Assembly (NCBI RefSeq): GCF_001942305.1
Contig: NZ_MKKE01000022.1
Span: 218,256-282,255 of the forward strand
DNA: 64,000 bases
Origin: Saccharomonospora sp. CUA-673
GTDB taxonomy: Bacteria > Actinomycetota > Actinomycetes > Mycobacteriales > Pseudonocardiaceae
Direction: 5' to 3'
Each line of letters begins with the position of its first letter. Position 1 is the stretch's first letter. This document shows, in pieces, positions 48,530 through 58,243 of this stretch. The position numbers were made by a program, and so were the translations under genes. Under the pieces are notes generated by a model, which saw only the letters and a list, made by a program, of their open reading frames with translations, searched no databases and was not told where the DNA came from.

Positions 48530-49861
48530 GTGGCTCGACAGAATCCGCAGCAGGGGCGCGACGCCATGGGGCTCGGCCTCGCCGCGTTGAACCGGCTGGC
48601 AGGCAGCAAGCTGCTCGACCGCGCAGGACTGCGCAACCCGGTGGAGAGCATCGTCAAGCAGACGACGCGAACCGGGTTCCAGGCCGCGGGTGCGGCGAAT
48701 CGGACGTTCAAGGCGGCGACGCGACTGCGTCAACCCGCCCGGTTGGAGAAGGCGCCCGAGGCGACCCTGTTCGACCTCGAGCCGACCGAAGAGCAGCAGA
48801 TGATCGTCGAGACGGTCGGCGACTTCGCGGCCGAGCAGCTGCGGCCGGCCGCGGCCGAGGCCGACGACAAGCTCGCCCCGCCGGACGGCCTGCTGACGCG
48901 CGCCGCGGAGCTCGGCGTGACGCAGATCGGCATCCCCGAGGAGCTCGACGGCGTCGGCTCCGAGCGTTCGGTGGTCACAGGCGCGCTGGTCGCCGAGGCG
49001 CTGGCGCACGGCGACCTCGGCCTCGCCGTCGCCGTCCTCGCCCCGTCGGCCGTCAGCACGGCCCTGGTGCAGTGGGGCGATGCCGACCAGCAGGCGACGT
49101 ACGTACCTGCGTTCGCGGGCGAGCACGTGCCCGCGGCGGCCCTCGTCCTGCAGGAGCACACGCCGCTGTTCGACCCGTTCGCCCCGCGGACGCGGGCCAA
49201 GCGCACCCCGAACGGCTACCGGCTGGACGGCGTCAAGGCGCTCGTCCCGCGCGGCGCTGACGCCGAGCTGTTCGTCGTCTCGGCCGACCTCGAGGGCCGT
49301 GGACCGGCGCTGTTCATCGTCGAATCGGGTACGTCGGGCGTGTCGGTCGAGGCCGAGCCTGCGATGGGCCTGCGCGGCGCGGCGACCACGAAGCTGGTCC
49401 TCGACAAGGTGAACCTGCCGGCCGGCGCGCTGCTGGGCGGCGGTGACCGCGAGACGTTCGCCGAGATCGTGCGCCTGTCGCGGATCGGCTGGGCCGCGCT
49501 CGCCTGCGGCACGGGCAAGGCCGTGCTGGACTACGTGATCCCGTACGTCAACGAGCGGGAGGCCTTCGGCGAGCCGATCAGCCACCGCCAGGGTGTGGCG
49601 TTCCAGGTCGCCGACATCGCGATCGAGCTGGAGAGCATGCGGCTGACGATGCTGCGGGCCGCCTCCCGCGCCGAGCAGGGCCGCTCCTACGCCCGCGAGG
49701 TGGCGTTGGCGCGGAAGTTGGCCACGGACAAGGGAATGCAGATCGGCAGCGCGGGCGTGCAGCTGCTCGGCGGGCACGGCTTCGTCAAGGAGCACCCGGT
49801 CGAGCGGTGGTACCGCGACCTGCGCGCCATCGGCGTCCTCGACGGCATCGTTCTGCTGTAG
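48530..49861 (+). CDS. Acyl-CoA dehydrogenase-fold subunit lacking the catalytic Glu
   Basis: 443 residues: a ~75-residue N-terminal extension, then a full three-domain dehydrogenase fold (EEQQMIVETVGDFAAEQLRPAA ... QLLGGHGFVKEHPVERWYRDLRA). It ends soon after, at GVLDGIVLL; the usual YEGT catalytic Glu is not there (Asp at that place), and the helix-G position reads LSRIG, so the alternative Glu is absent too. It is translated 26 nt ahead of a second dehydrogenase that has the Glu. Most likely the two form a heteromeric enzyme, with this chain structural or FAD-binding. Confidence 0.85.
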   Translation: MARQNPQQGRDAMGLGLAALNRLAGSKLLDRAGLRNPVESIVKQTTRTGFQAAGAANRTFKAATRLRQPARLEKAPEATLFDLEPTEEQQMIVETVGDFAAEQLRPAAAEADDKLAPPDGLLTRAAELGVTQIGIPEELDGVGSERSVVTGALVAEALAHGDLGLAVAVLAPSAVSTALVQWGDADQQATYVPAFAGEHVPAAALVLQEHTPLFDPFAPRTRAKRTPNGYRLDGVKALVPRGADAELFVVSADLEGRGPALFIVESGTSGVSVEAEPAMGLRGAATTKLVLDKVNLPAGALLGGGDRETFAEIVRLSRIGWAALACGTGKAVLDYVIPYVNEREAFGEPISHRQGVAFQVADIAIELESMRLTMLRAASRAEQGRSYAREVALARKLATDKGMQIGSAGVQLLGGHGFVKEHPVERWYRDLRAIGVLDGIVLL

Positions 49862-49887
49862 ACCGGCATTCTGCGAAAGGGCTCATT

Positions 49888-51096
49888 GTGATCAACCTCG
49901 AGATCCCCAAGAAGGCCAGGACGCTGGTCAACCAGGCGCACCAGGCCGCGGCCGAGGTGTTCCGGCCGATCTCCCGCAAGTACGACCGCGCCGAGCACGC
50001 GTATCCGTCCGAACTGGACATGCTCGCCTCGCTGCTGGACGGCCTGAACTCCTCCGGCGAGGGCGGCGCGGGCGCGGCCGGCGTGCGCAAGTCCGAGGAC
50101 GACAAGGACAAGGGCAACCGCAACGGCGGCAACCTGTCCACGGTCCTGGGCACGATCGAGATGTGCTGGGGCGACGTGGCGTTGCTGCTGTCCATGCCGC
50201 GGCAGGGCCTCGGCAACGCGGCCATCGCGTCGGTCGCCAACGACGAGCAGCTCGAGCGGTTCAAGGGCAAGTGGGCCGCCATGGCGATCACCGAACCGGG
50301 CTTCGGCTCGGACTCGGCCGCCGTGAGCGCGACCGCCGAGCTCGACGGCGACGAGTACGTGCTCAACGGCGAGAAGATCTTCGTCACCGCCGGCGAGCGC
50401 GCCGACTGCGTCGTCGTGTGGGCCACACTGGACAAGTCGAAGGGCCGCGCCGCGATCAAGTCGTTCGTGGTGGAGAAGGGCACGCCCGGCTTCGAGGTGG
50501 TGCGCCTCGAGCACAAGCTCGGCATCCGCGCCTCCGACACGGCCGTGCTTCGGTTCGACAACTGCCGCGTGCCGAAGGAGAACCTCCTCGGCAGCCCGGA
50601 GATCGACACCCAGAAGGGGTTCGCGGGGGTCATGCAGACCTTCGACAACACCCGTCCCCTGGTGGCCGCCATGGCCATCGGTGTCGCCCGCGCCGCCCTC
50701 GAGGAGACCAGGGAGGTGCTCGAGAAGGCGGGCGTCGAGATCGACTACGACAAGCCGGCCAACGCGCAGAGCGCCGCGGCCGCCACGTTCCTCGAGCTCG
50801 AGGCCGACTTCGAGGCCTCGTACCTGCTGACGCTCGAATCCGCGTGGATGGCCGACAACCGCAAGCCGAACTCGCTCGAGGCGTCCATGGCCAAGGCCAA
50901 GGCCGGACGGTCCGTTGTGGACATCACGCTCCGCTGCGTCGAGCTCGTCGGATCCTTCGGCTACACCGAGGAATCCATGCTGGAGAAGTGGAGCCGCGAC
51001 TCGAAGATCCTCGACATCTTCGAGGGCACCCAGCAGATCCAGCAGCTCATCGTGGCCCGCCGCCTGCTCGGCAAGAGCTCGGCCGAACTGAAGTAA
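49888..51096 (+). CDS. Acyl-CoA dehydrogenase (catalytic partner)
   Basis: 402 residues from GTG 49888. FAD/substrate segments MAITEPGFGSDSAAVSATAEL and the C-terminal catalytic motif LDIFEGTQQIQQLIVARRLLG with the Glu in FEGT. An unusual charged insert near residue 65 (VRKSEDDKDKGNRNGG). Oxidises acyl-CoA to enoyl-CoA, feeding FadB and FadA encoded close by. Second gene of the operon behind the operator at 48495. Confidence 0.92.
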   Translation: MINLEIPKKARTLVNQAHQAAAEVFRPISRKYDRAEHAYPSELDMLASLLDGLNSSGEGGAGAAGVRKSEDDKDKGNRNGGNLSTVLGTIEMCWGDVALLLSMPRQGLGNAAIASVANDEQLERFKGKWAAMAITEPGFGSDSAAVSATAELDGDEYVLNGEKIFVTAGERADCVVVWATLDKSKGRAAIKSFVVEKGTPGFEVVRLEHKLGIRASDTAVLRFDNCRVPKENLLGSPEIDTQKGFAGVMQTFDNTRPLVAAMAIGVARAALEETREVLEKAGVEIDYDKPANAQSAAAATFLELEADFEASYLLTLESAWMADNRKPNSLEASMAKAKAGRSVVDITLRCVELVGSFGYTEESMLEKWSRDSKILDIFEGTQQIQQLIVARRLLGKSSAELK

Positions 51097-51101
51097 CGAG
51101 A

Positions 51102-51131
51102 CGTGCCGGCGGCCCGAGGGCCGCCGGCACG
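51102..51131 (+). terminator. Terminator after the acyl-CoA dehydrogenase pair
   Basis: Perfect inverted repeat CGTGCCGGCGGCCC (51102-51115) and its complement (51118-51131), 6 nt after the stop; practical stem ~12 bp with a small loop. Confidence 0.8.
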
Positions 51132-51240
51132 CCGTGTCCGCACCCCACGACGCCGTGTCAGCACCCCACGCGGGCGTGTCAGCACTTCACGTCGCCGTGT
51201 TGGCAATCCGCGTCGCCGTGTTGGCATTTCGCGGCGCCGT
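51131..51240 (-). repeat. 21-bp repeat array E (five units)
   Basis: Directly follows the terminator. Units begin GCCGTGTCAGCACCCCAC or GCCGTGTTGGCAATCCGC, so the array contains both the CA and TG variants of the family, changing once part-way. Confidence 0.88.
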
Positions 51241-51344
51241 CGCGTGCCCGTCGATCGACTAGTACACCTTGACCACACCTGGTCGACAGCCTTACCGTCA
51301 CGAGTAGGCAAGCTGTACCAGCTGCCGTCGAACGGGGGTCGGTT

Positions 51345-51995
51345 ATGCACATCGTCGTGGCAGGGGCGTCGGGAGCGACCGGGCGACACGTGGTGGAACA
51401 GGCGGCACGTGCGGGACATCGGGTGACGGCGCTCGTGCGCGATCCCGGCCGCTACGACCCGCCCGACGCCGTGACGACGCTCCGGGCCGACGTCGCACGC
51501 GACCCCGCGATCCCCCTGCCTCCGGATACCGACGCGGTCATCTCGGCGCTCGGGAAACGGTCGCCGCGCGACCCGGAATCGACCTGCATGCTGGGGATCA
51601 TCCACCTGGCCGCCGCCATGCGCGCGGTGGACACCCGGCGCATCGTGGTGACGTCTGCCCAGCCCGTACTGCGTTCCGGCGCCGGACTGAACGCGCTCGA
51701 CCGGCACGTCCTGACGCCGCTGATCCGGTTGTGGGGCCGGCGGATCTACCCCGACCTGGAACGCATGGAGGCCTACCTGCACAGCCAGGGCGAGTATCTC
51801 GACTGGACCGTGCTCCGGCCCGGGTACCTGCGCGACGAGGACAAGCCCGGCACGTTCCGGCTCGAACTCGACCGGAACGTGCCGGGCAGCACCTTCCGCC
51901 CGGACCTCGCCGCCGCCCTGCTCGAGGTCACCGGCGACGAGTCGACGTACGGACGGACCTACGGCATCAGCAGCCGCACCCGGTCCGGCGTCTGA
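51345..51995 (+). CDS. NAD(P)H-binding atypical SDR (NmrA/BVR-B-like)
   Basis: 216 residues. N-terminal GASGATGRHVVEQAARAGHRVTALVRDPGRY dinucleotide site, then VISALGKR, IVVTSAQPV and a Tyr/Trp-containing C-terminal segment (YLDWTVLRPGYLRDED). Cytosolic oxidoreductase or redox sensor; no classical catalytic YxxxK. Convergent with the oxidoreductase at 52014. Confidence 0.88.
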   Translation: MHIVVAGASGATGRHVVEQAARAGHRVTALVRDPGRYDPPDAVTTLRADVARDPAIPLPPDTDAVISALGKRSPRDPESTCMLGIIHLAAAMRAVDTRRIVVTSAQPVLRSGAGLNALDRHVLTPLIRLWGRRIYPDLERMEAYLHSQGEYLDWTVLRPGYLRDEDKPGTFRLELDRNVPGSTFRPDLAAALLEVTGDESTYGRTYGISSRTRSGV

Positions 51996-52013
51996 TCCAG
52001 GGTCGGCCCACAG

Positions 52014-52939
52014 TCAGTCCACGGTCAGGACGAGCTTGCCGCGCACGCGGGCCGACTGGCTCTCCTGCCACGCCTGCGCGGCGTCCTCGAGCGGATAGGT
52101 CCGGTCGACGTGCACGCGAAGCTTGCCCTCGTCGGCGAGCCTGCCCAGGTCGGCCAGGTCGTCCGCGCTCGGCCGCACCCACACGAGCCGGCCGCCGGCC
52201 GACAGCGGTCCGTCGTCGACGATCGACGCCACCCGGGAGACGTCCGGCACGAGGGCCTTCGACACCGCGAGGGGCTCGTCACCGCCGACGAAGTCGACCG
52301 ACGCGTCGACGCCGTCCGGTGCGAGTTCGCGCACCCGATCGGCCAGGCCGTCGCCGTAGCGACCGGCTCGGCGCCCAGTTCCCGCAGGAACTCGTGGTTG
52401 CGCTCGCTGGCCGTGCCGATGACGCGGGCGCCCCAGGCCTTGGCGATCTGCACGCCGAACGCGCCGACGCCGCCGGCCGCCGCGTGCACGAGGACCGTCT
52501 CACCCGAGGTGACGCCCACCCTGCGCAACGCCTGGTAGGCGGTCAGGCCGGCCAGCGGCACGCCCGCCGCCTGCGCCCGGTCCAGCGCCGCCGGCTTCGG
52601 CGCGATCAGCCGGACGTTCGCCGCCACGTACTCGGCGTAGGCGCCGAGCTGCACCGTGTCCTTGCGGATGTAGCCGAACACCTCGTCGCCGGGTGCGTAC
52701 TCCTCGACGTCGAGGCCGACCGCCTCCACCACGCCCGAGACGTCCCAGCCGGGAATCAACGGCAGGTGCGTCTCCATGAGCGCGTCGAGGCCGCCCGTCG
52801 CGAGTTTCCAGTCGACCGGGTTGACGCCGGCCGCCTTCACCCGGATGAGGACCTCACCGGGTGCGACCTTGGGTTCGGGGTGTTCGGTGACGGACAGCTG
52901 CTCGGGTCCGCCGTACTGGTTGAGAACGATCGCCTTCAT
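52014..52939 (-). CDS. NADP-dependent MDR oxidoreductase (frame break near 52358)
   Basis: About 309 residues when joined. ATG 52939. GroES-like domain (IRVKAAGVNPVDWKLATGG), Rossmann site LVHAAAGGVGAFGVQIAKAWGARVIGT. The first frame ends LGAEPVA; the second resumes YGDGLADRVRELAPDGVDASVDFVGGDEPLAV and ends RGKLVLTVD. Restoring one base near 52358 (GTCGCTAC to GTCGCCTAC, coding strand) joins them. Zinc-independent quinone/enone reductase type. Confidence 0.86.
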
Positions 52940-53029
52940 ATCCCGCCCCAACGCATCACCCGCGGCGCCGCATTCCGACCCGGTCGCGGGGGTGCGGGAA
53001 CAACCACACCGTCACTGCCGTTACAGTGA

Positions 53030-53047
53030 TAGTTGAACGCGCAACTA
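53030..53047. promoter_or_regulatory. Palindromic operator before the luciferase-like gene
   Basis: TAGTTG-AACGCG-CAACTA, a perfect 6-bp inverted repeat with 6-nt spacer, ending 19 nt before the start at 53067. MarR/TetR-sized; no regulator gene adjacent. Confidence 0.5.
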
Positions 53048-53066
53048 ACTCAGGCAGGTGGCAGCG

Positions 53067-54149
53067 ATGCAGTTCGGGATCTTCACCGTCGGGGACGTCA
53101 CCCCCGACCCGACCAACGGCACGACTCCGACCGAGAACGAGCGGATCAAGGCGATGGTGCGCATCGCCCTCAAGGCCGAGGAGGTCGGGCTCGACGTCGT
53201 CGCCACCGGCGAACACCACAACCCGCCCTTCGCGGCTCCCCCGAACCCGCCGGTGCTGCTGGCCAACATCGCGGCACAGACCGAGCGGATCATCCTCTCG
53301 ACCGCGACGACCCTCATCACCACCAACGACCCGGTGCGCCTCGCCGAGGACTACGCCTACCTGCAGCACCTCGCCGACGGCCGCGTCGACCTGATGATGG
53401 GCCGCGGCAACACCGGCCCCGTGTACCCGTGGTTCGGCAAGGACATCCGCCAGGGCATCCCGCTGGCCCTCGAGAACTACGCACTGCTGCACAAGCTGTG
53501 GCGTGAGGACGTCGTCGACTGGGAGGGCAAGTTCCGCACCCCGCTGCAGAGCTTCACCGCCACGCCCCGCCCGCTCGACGGCGTGCCCCCGTTCGTCTGG
53601 CACGGCTCGATCCGCAGCCCCGAGCTCGCCGAACAGGCCGCCTACTACGGCGACGGCTTCTTCCACAACCACATCTTCTGGCCGTTCGAGCACACCCAGC
53701 GCATGGTCGAGTTCTACCGTCAGCGCTACGAGCACTACGGCCACGGCAGCGCCGACAAGGCGATCGTCGGCCTCGGCGGCCAGGTGTTCATGCGCAAGAA
53801 CTCGCAGGACGCCGTCTCCGAGTTCCGGCCCTACTTCGACAACGCGCCGGTCTACGGCGGCGGCCCGTCGCTCGAGGAGTTCACCTCGCAGACCCCGCTG
53901 ACCGTGGGCAGCCCGCAGCAGGTCATCGACCGCACACTGACCTTCCGCGACAACGTGGGCGACTACCAGCGCCAGCTGTTCCTCGTCGACCACGCGGGTC
54001 TGCCGCTCAAGACCGTCCTCGAGCAGCTCGACATGCTCGGCGAGGAGGTCGTGCCGGTGCTGCGCGAGGAGTTCGCCAAGAACCGCCCCGCCCACGTCCC
54101 CGACGCCCCCACCCACGAATCCCTCAGGGCCGCCAAGAACAACGGGTGA
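53067..54149 (+). CDS. Luciferase-like flavin monooxygenase (LLM class)
   Basis: 360 residues from ATG 53067 (GTG 53058 possible). Bacterial-luciferase TIM-barrel features: GLDVVATGEHHNPPF, ERIILSTATTLITTNDPVRLAEDYAYLQHLADGRVDLMMGRGNT, VWHGSIRSPELAEQAAYYGDGFFHN and the C-terminal VDHAGLPLKTVLEQLDMLGEEVVPVLR. Needs FMNH2 from a reductase. Stands alone behind its own operator; converges on the PrpD-family gene with a 7-nt gap. Confidence 0.9.
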   Translation: MQFGIFTVGDVTPDPTNGTTPTENERIKAMVRIALKAEEVGLDVVATGEHHNPPFAAPPNPPVLLANIAAQTERIILSTATTLITTNDPVRLAEDYAYLQHLADGRVDLMMGRGNTGPVYPWFGKDIRQGIPLALENYALLHKLWREDVVDWEGKFRTPLQSFTATPRPLDGVPPFVWHGSIRSPELAEQAAYYGDGFFHNHIFWPFEHTQRMVEFYRQRYEHYGHGSADKAIVGLGGQVFMRKNSQDAVSEFRPYFDNAPVYGGGPSLEEFTSQTPLTVGSPQQVIDRTLTFRDNVGDYQRQLFLVDHAGLPLKTVLEQLDMLGEEVVPVLREEFAKNRPAHVPDAPTHESLRAAKNNG

Positions 54150-54156
54150 GGCTCGC

Positions 54157-55341
54157 TCAGCCGAAGCGGGACCGGAGCAGGTCGGCGGCGCCCGGCCAGT
54201 CGAGGTGCATGACGTCGTCGGCCCGCTCCGGCCCGGCGCACGCCGTGACCTTCGCGGCCAGTTCGGCCTCCGACGGCGGCGCGTCGGGATGACCGGGCGG
54301 GATCCGCAGCCGCGCGGTCTCCCGACCACCGCCGACGAGGGACGCGGTGATGGCGACATCCCCGGCGAGCAGGTCCGTCCCGCCGTCGTGGAGCTCCAGT
54401 TCCGTCCGCTCCACGAGCCGGCGTGCCTCCGGCCTGCGCACCGCCTCGTCGGTGAACGTGCGCAGCTCGGGGAACGCATCGAGCAGCGTCGCGGCGACGG
54501 CGTACTCCATGCTGAACTTGCCCTCCAGCCCGGTCTGCGGGTCGTGGTGGAGCAGCGGCGCCATCGCACCGGCCGGGGTCGTGACGGTCAGCCGATCGAC
54601 GTCGGCGGCCCGCACCCCGCGGGCATGCAGCTCGCGAGCCGCGCCGATCGGGCGTTGCAACGCGTAGCAACACGGGTGCAGTTTCACCGCCAGCCCGGCC
54701 GGCACCGCGCCTCCGGCGACGTCGACCGTGCCCGAGCCGCGCACCAGCGAGAACCACTGCTCGACGGCCCCGGGGTCGGCACTCGCGCCCGCGGCAGCCA
54801 GGCGCGCGGCCCGCACGCCGGCCTCCACGGCGAAGCCGACCTGCAACGACTTGCCCGACGTCCCGAACGAACGGCGCACCCCGCCCGCCCCCGGCACGGC
54901 GAGCGCCATCGCGCGGGTCAGCCCCTCGGCGTCGAGGCCCATCGCGCTGCCGGCGGCCACGGCCGCGGCGGGCGCACCCGCCGTGCACGTCGCGTGCCAT
55001 CCGGCCGCGTAGTGCTCCCAGCCCAGCGCGGCGCCGAGGCGGGCCATCACCCCGGCGCCCACGAGGTAGTCGCGTTCGCCACCGCCCGCGGCGAGCGCGG
55101 CCGTCACACACACGACGCTGACGTGGGAGGTCGAGGGCAGATGCACGTCGTCGAAGTCGAGCACGTGGCCGATCGCGCCCCAGCGCGCGGGTCCGGGCAG
55201 TTCCGCCGTGATTCCGACGATCGGGTCGTCCTCGGCCGCGAGGGCCACGGCGACGGTGTCCACCAGCGCGGTCCGGGCCACGCGGGCATCGGCCTCGGTC
55301 GGCCGATACCCGGCCGCCCACTCGGCGAGTTCGGTGATCAT
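54157..55341 (-). CDS. MmgE/PrpD-family protein (2-methylcitrate dehydratase / cis-aconitate decarboxylase fold)
   Basis: 394 residues, shorter than the usual 450-500. Family landmarks: HVLDFDDVHLPSTSHVS, AAGWHATCTAGAPAAAVAAG, SFGTSGKSLQVGFAVEAG and the pocket block VKLHPCCYALQRPIGAA. Members dehydrate 2-methylcitrate or decarboxylate cis-aconitate to itaconate; related ones epimerise. Last gene of the long operon, its ATG overlapping the TRAP permease stop (ATGA). Reaction here is unproven; the C5-acid-type genes upstream make an itaconate or methyl-dicarboxylate role attractive. Confidence 0.85.
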   Translation of the reverse strand: MITELAEWAAGYRPTEADARVARTALVDTVAVALAAEDDPIVGITAELPGPARWGAIGHVLDFDDVHLPSTSHVSVVCVTAALAAGGGERDYLVGAGVMARLGAALGWEHYAAGWHATCTAGAPAAAVAAGSAMGLDAEGLTRAMALAVPGAGGVRRSFGTSGKSLQVGFAVEAGVRAARLAAAGASADPGAVEQWFSLVRGSGTVDVAGGAVPAGLAVKLHPCCYALQRPIGAARELHARGVRAADVDRLTVTTPAGAMAPLLHHDPQTGLEGKFSMEYAVAATLLDAFPELRTFTDEAVRRPEARRLVERTELELHDGGTDLLAGDVAITASLVGGGRETARLRIPPGHPDAPPSEAELAAKVTACAGPERADDVMHLDWPGAADLLRSRFG

Positions 55342-56645
55342 CCGAGCACCTCCGGCAGGAACGTCGCGATCTCGGGGAAGGCCACGACCGCGACGAGCAC
55401 GAGCATCACGATCAGCAGGTACGGCAGGACTCCGCGGAAGATCTCCTTGAGGTCGAGTTGCGGCACGACCGATTTCATCGTGTACAGGTTCAGCCCGACC
55501 GGCGGCGTCATCACGGCCATCTCGAGGTTCACGACCAGCAGCACGCCGAACCACAGCGGATCGAACCCGAGCTCGACGATCGCCGGCACCAGGATCGGCG
55601 TGACGACGAGCAGCAGCGACGCCGCGTCCACGAGACACCCGAGCAGCACCAGCACGACCATGATCCCGGCGATCACGACGTACGGCGAGACGTCCAGTCC
55701 CACGACGAACGACGACACCGTCGCCGGAACGTCCGCGAGCACCAGCATCTGCGTGAACACGAACGCGGCACCGACGATCGCGAGGATCGTCGCCGACACC
55801 TGGACCGTCGACACGAAGATCCGCCGGCAGTTCGCCCAGGTCAGATTGCGGTACCACAGACCCGCGATCGCGAACGACAACAGCGCGCCCACGGCGGCCG
55901 CCTCCGTCGGCGTCGCGAACCCGCTGTAGATCGAGCCCAGCACGAGCGCGATCAACAGCAACGCCGGCAGGATCCGGCGGAGCGCGCGCATCCGCTCGCC
56001 CCAGGAGAACCGGTCCTCTCCGCGCGGGGCGTTGTGTGGCGCGAACTTCGCCCGCACCACCACGTACATCCCCATCAGCACCGCGAGCAGCAGGCCCGGG
56101 CCGATGCCGCCGGCGAACAGGGCCGCGACGTTCTCTCCGGTGATCGACGAGTACAGCAGGAACATCAGGCTCGGCGGGATCAGCATCGCCAGCGCACCCG
56201 ACGCCACGACCGATCCCGAGGCGAACGAGGGTTTGTACCCGCGGTGGAGCATCTCCGGCACGGCCATCCGACCGATGACGGCGACCGACGAGATGCTCAC
56301 GCCCGACATCGCGCCGAACACGGTGGACGACCCCACCGCGGACACGCCGAGACCGCCGGGCACCCGGTTGAACCAGCGGTACGCGGTGCGGAACAGATCA
56401 CGGCCCGCGCCGCTCACGGCGAGGACCTCGCCGAGCAGGATGTACAGCGGCGCGGCGACCAACGTGTAGTTCTGCAACTGCGTGACGAGCGCGAGCGGCA
56501 CGAGTTCCAGTTCGGCGAACCCGCCGATCAGCAGCAGTCCGACCACACCGGACAGACCGAGGGCCACGAAGATCGGCGCGCGGATCGCGATGAGCGCGAC
56601 CAACAGCGCGACGGCCAGGACGACGGCAACGGCTTCAGGCAGCAC
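55338..56645 (-). CDS. TRAP transporter large permease (DctM)
   Basis: 435 residues, about twelve membrane helices. VFGAMSGVSISSVAVIGRMAVPEM, GALAMLIPPSLMFLLYSSITGE and MTPPVGLNLYTMKSV are typical DctM blocks. Pairs with the small permease 6 nt upstream and the binding protein at 57215. Confidence 0.93.
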   Translation of the reverse strand: MLPEAVAVVLAVALLVALIAIRAPIFVALGLSGVVGLLLIGGFAELELVPLALVTQLQNYTLVAAPLYILLGEVLAVSGAGRDLFRTAYRWFNRVPGGLGVSAVGSSTVFGAMSGVSISSVAVIGRMAVPEMLHRGYKPSFASGSVVASGALAMLIPPSLMFLLYSSITGENVAALFAGGIGPGLLLAVLMGMYVVVRAKFAPHNAPRGEDRFSWGERMRALRRILPALLLIALVLGSIYSGFATPTEAAAVGALLSFAIAGLWYRNLTWANCRRIFVSTVQVSATILAIVGAAFVFTQMLVLADVPATVSSFVVGLDVSPYVVIAGIMVVLVLLGCLVDAASLLLVVTPILVPAIVELGFDPLWFGVLLVVNLEMAVMTPPVGLNLYTMKSVVPQLDLKEIFRGVLPYLLIVMLVLVAVVAFPEIATFLPEVLG

Positions 56646-56651
56646 GGCGGG

Positions 56652-57218
56652 TCACCTTCCTTCCGGACCGGCGTCGTCGGCCGCGGTCCTGGCCTCGCCG
56701 GGAACGGCGCTCGTCGGCCCGTCGTCGTCCGGCGCCGTAGGCGGGAACACCACGGCGGCGATCGCGAGCGTCGCCCCGGTCACCAGCAGTGCGGCATGAG
56801 CGACCCAGTTGGGGATGTTGAACGTGCCGGCGCCGGTCATCCCGCCCTCGACCGACACGATCAGCCCGCGTAGCGCCATCACCGCGAGCACGACTCCGAA
56901 CACGACAGTCGCGGCCGCCGTCACCAGGTCGGAGGCCCTGCGCATACCGGGTCGCATCGAGCGATGGAGCAGGTCCATCGCGATGTGTTGGCGCCGCACG
57001 TAGAGGTACGGCAGGGCGAGCATGGTGCTGCCGAGCACGCCCATCGCGTTCAGCGGATACGCCCAGTCGGTCGGCGCGGCGAACGCGAACCGCATGAGGA
57101 CGTCGTAGGTGATCGTCAGCATCATGCCGGCGATCGCCACCACCGACACCGACGCGAGGGCCAGTGAGAAGCGCCGCAACGCCAGGCGCAGACTGTCGAG
57201 CACGGCCATCGGGTTCAC
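56652..57218 (-). CDS. TRAP transporter small permease (DctQ)
   Basis: 188 residues, four membrane helices; RFAFAAPTDWAYPLNAMGVLGSTML and RRQHIAMDLLHR are typical DctQ features. C-terminus is acidic and disordered (PPTAPDDDGPTSAVPGEART). Start ATG overlaps the binding-protein stop by 4 nt. Confidence 0.9.
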   Translation of the reverse strand: MNPMAVLDSLRLALRRFSLALASVSVVAIAGMMLTITYDVLMRFAFAAPTDWAYPLNAMGVLGSTMLALPYLYVRRQHIAMDLLHRSMRPGMRRASDLVTAAATVVFGVVLAVMALRGLIVSVEGGMTGAGTFNIPNWVAHAALLVTGATLAIAAVVFPPTAPDDDGPTSAVPGEARTAADDAGPEGR

Positions 57219-58243
57219 GCCCTTCCGATCAGTTCGGCGGCCCGTGCCGCGAGTCCCGCGTCACCGAGCATCGAGCGCCAGTGCCCGTACACGGGCTCGA
57301 CGGCGCGGCGGAAGTCGGCGAGCTCGCGTTCGGACAGTTCGACGAGCTCGACGCCGGCATCGGTGATCGCCGGCAGGTAGTCCCGTTCGTGCACCTCGAC
57401 CATCGCCGCGGTGCCGTCCGTGTAGATGCGGCGGCCTGCGCTGTCGAGCGCCTGCCGGGCCACGGCGGGAAGTCCGTCGTACCAGTCCTTGCGGCAGTAA
57501 GCGTCCACTGTGTACTGGCCGAACTTGGCCGCGGTGCCGTAGCGGACGATCTGCTGCAGATCGCGCGAGACGATCGTCCCGGGGTAGCTGATCATCCCGT
57601 CGATCGTGCCCCGTTCGAGCGCCTCGTAGACCTCGGACGAGCCCATGAAAACCGGAGCACCGCCGAGGGCCTTCACGGTAGCGCCCTCGATCTCGCCGGC
57701 GACCCGGATCCGCATGCCCGCCAGGTCCTCCGGCCTGCGGACCGGCGCACCGAGTGTCCACACGTACTCGAAGTCCGTCGGCATCCCGCCGAGGATGCGC
57801 ACGTTCTGCCCGGCCAGCCACTCGTTGGTCAGGGCGAACAGCGGACCGTCCACGTCCACCGCGCGCCGGGACTTCTCGAAGTCGTTGGTGTGGAAGGGCA
57901 GTTGCATCGCGCCGAAGATCGGGTAGGTGGAGGTCACGTACGAGCTCGTCTGGAACGTCACGTCGGTGACGTCCATCTGCAGGCCCGGCAACAACTGCTC
58001 GGCCGAGAGCAACGTGCCCGAGTCGAACATCTCGAACGACAGCTCTCCCGCCGAGCGGTTCGTGGCCGTCTCCATGAACATCTCTATGCCCGGGTACAGA
58101 TCGTCGTAGGACGGCGGGATGTAGGTGGTCGCGCGGTACGTCGGTCCGGCACCCTCGCTGCTGCGCGCGCAGCCCGCGAGTCCGGCGGCGGCCGCGCCCG
58201 CGAGCGCCGCCGACAGCACCTGCCTTCTCGTCATGGCGTTCAC
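57215..58243 (-). CDS. TRAP transporter substrate-binding protein (DctP family), Tat/lipoprotein signal
   Basis: 342 residues from GTG 58243, which overlaps the monooxygenase stop; ATG 58234 is an alternative. Twin-arginine start TRRQVLSAALAGAAAAGLAGC with a lipobox Cys. DctP domain: VRRPEDLAGMRIRVAGEIEGATVKALGGAPVFMGSSEVYEALERGTIDGMISYPG, with the carboxylate-binding Arg in MRIRV. Delivers the operon's organic acid to the permease pair. Confidence 0.9.
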   Translation of the reverse strand: MNAMTRRQVLSAALAGAAAAGLAGCARSSEGAGPTYRATTYIPPSYDDLYPGIEMFMETATNRSAGELSFEMFDSGTLLSAEQLLPGLQMDVTDVTFQTSSYVTSTYPIFGAMQLPFHTNDFEKSRRAVDVDGPLFALTNEWLAGQNVRILGGMPTDFEYVWTLGAPVRRPEDLAGMRIRVAGEIEGATVKALGGAPVFMGSSEVYEALERGTIDGMISYPGTIVSRDLQQIVRYGTAAKFGQYTVDAYCRKDWYDGLPAVARQALDSAGRRIYTDGTAAMVEVHERDYLPAITDAGVELVELSERELADFRRAVEPVYGHWRSMLGDAGLAARAAELIGRA

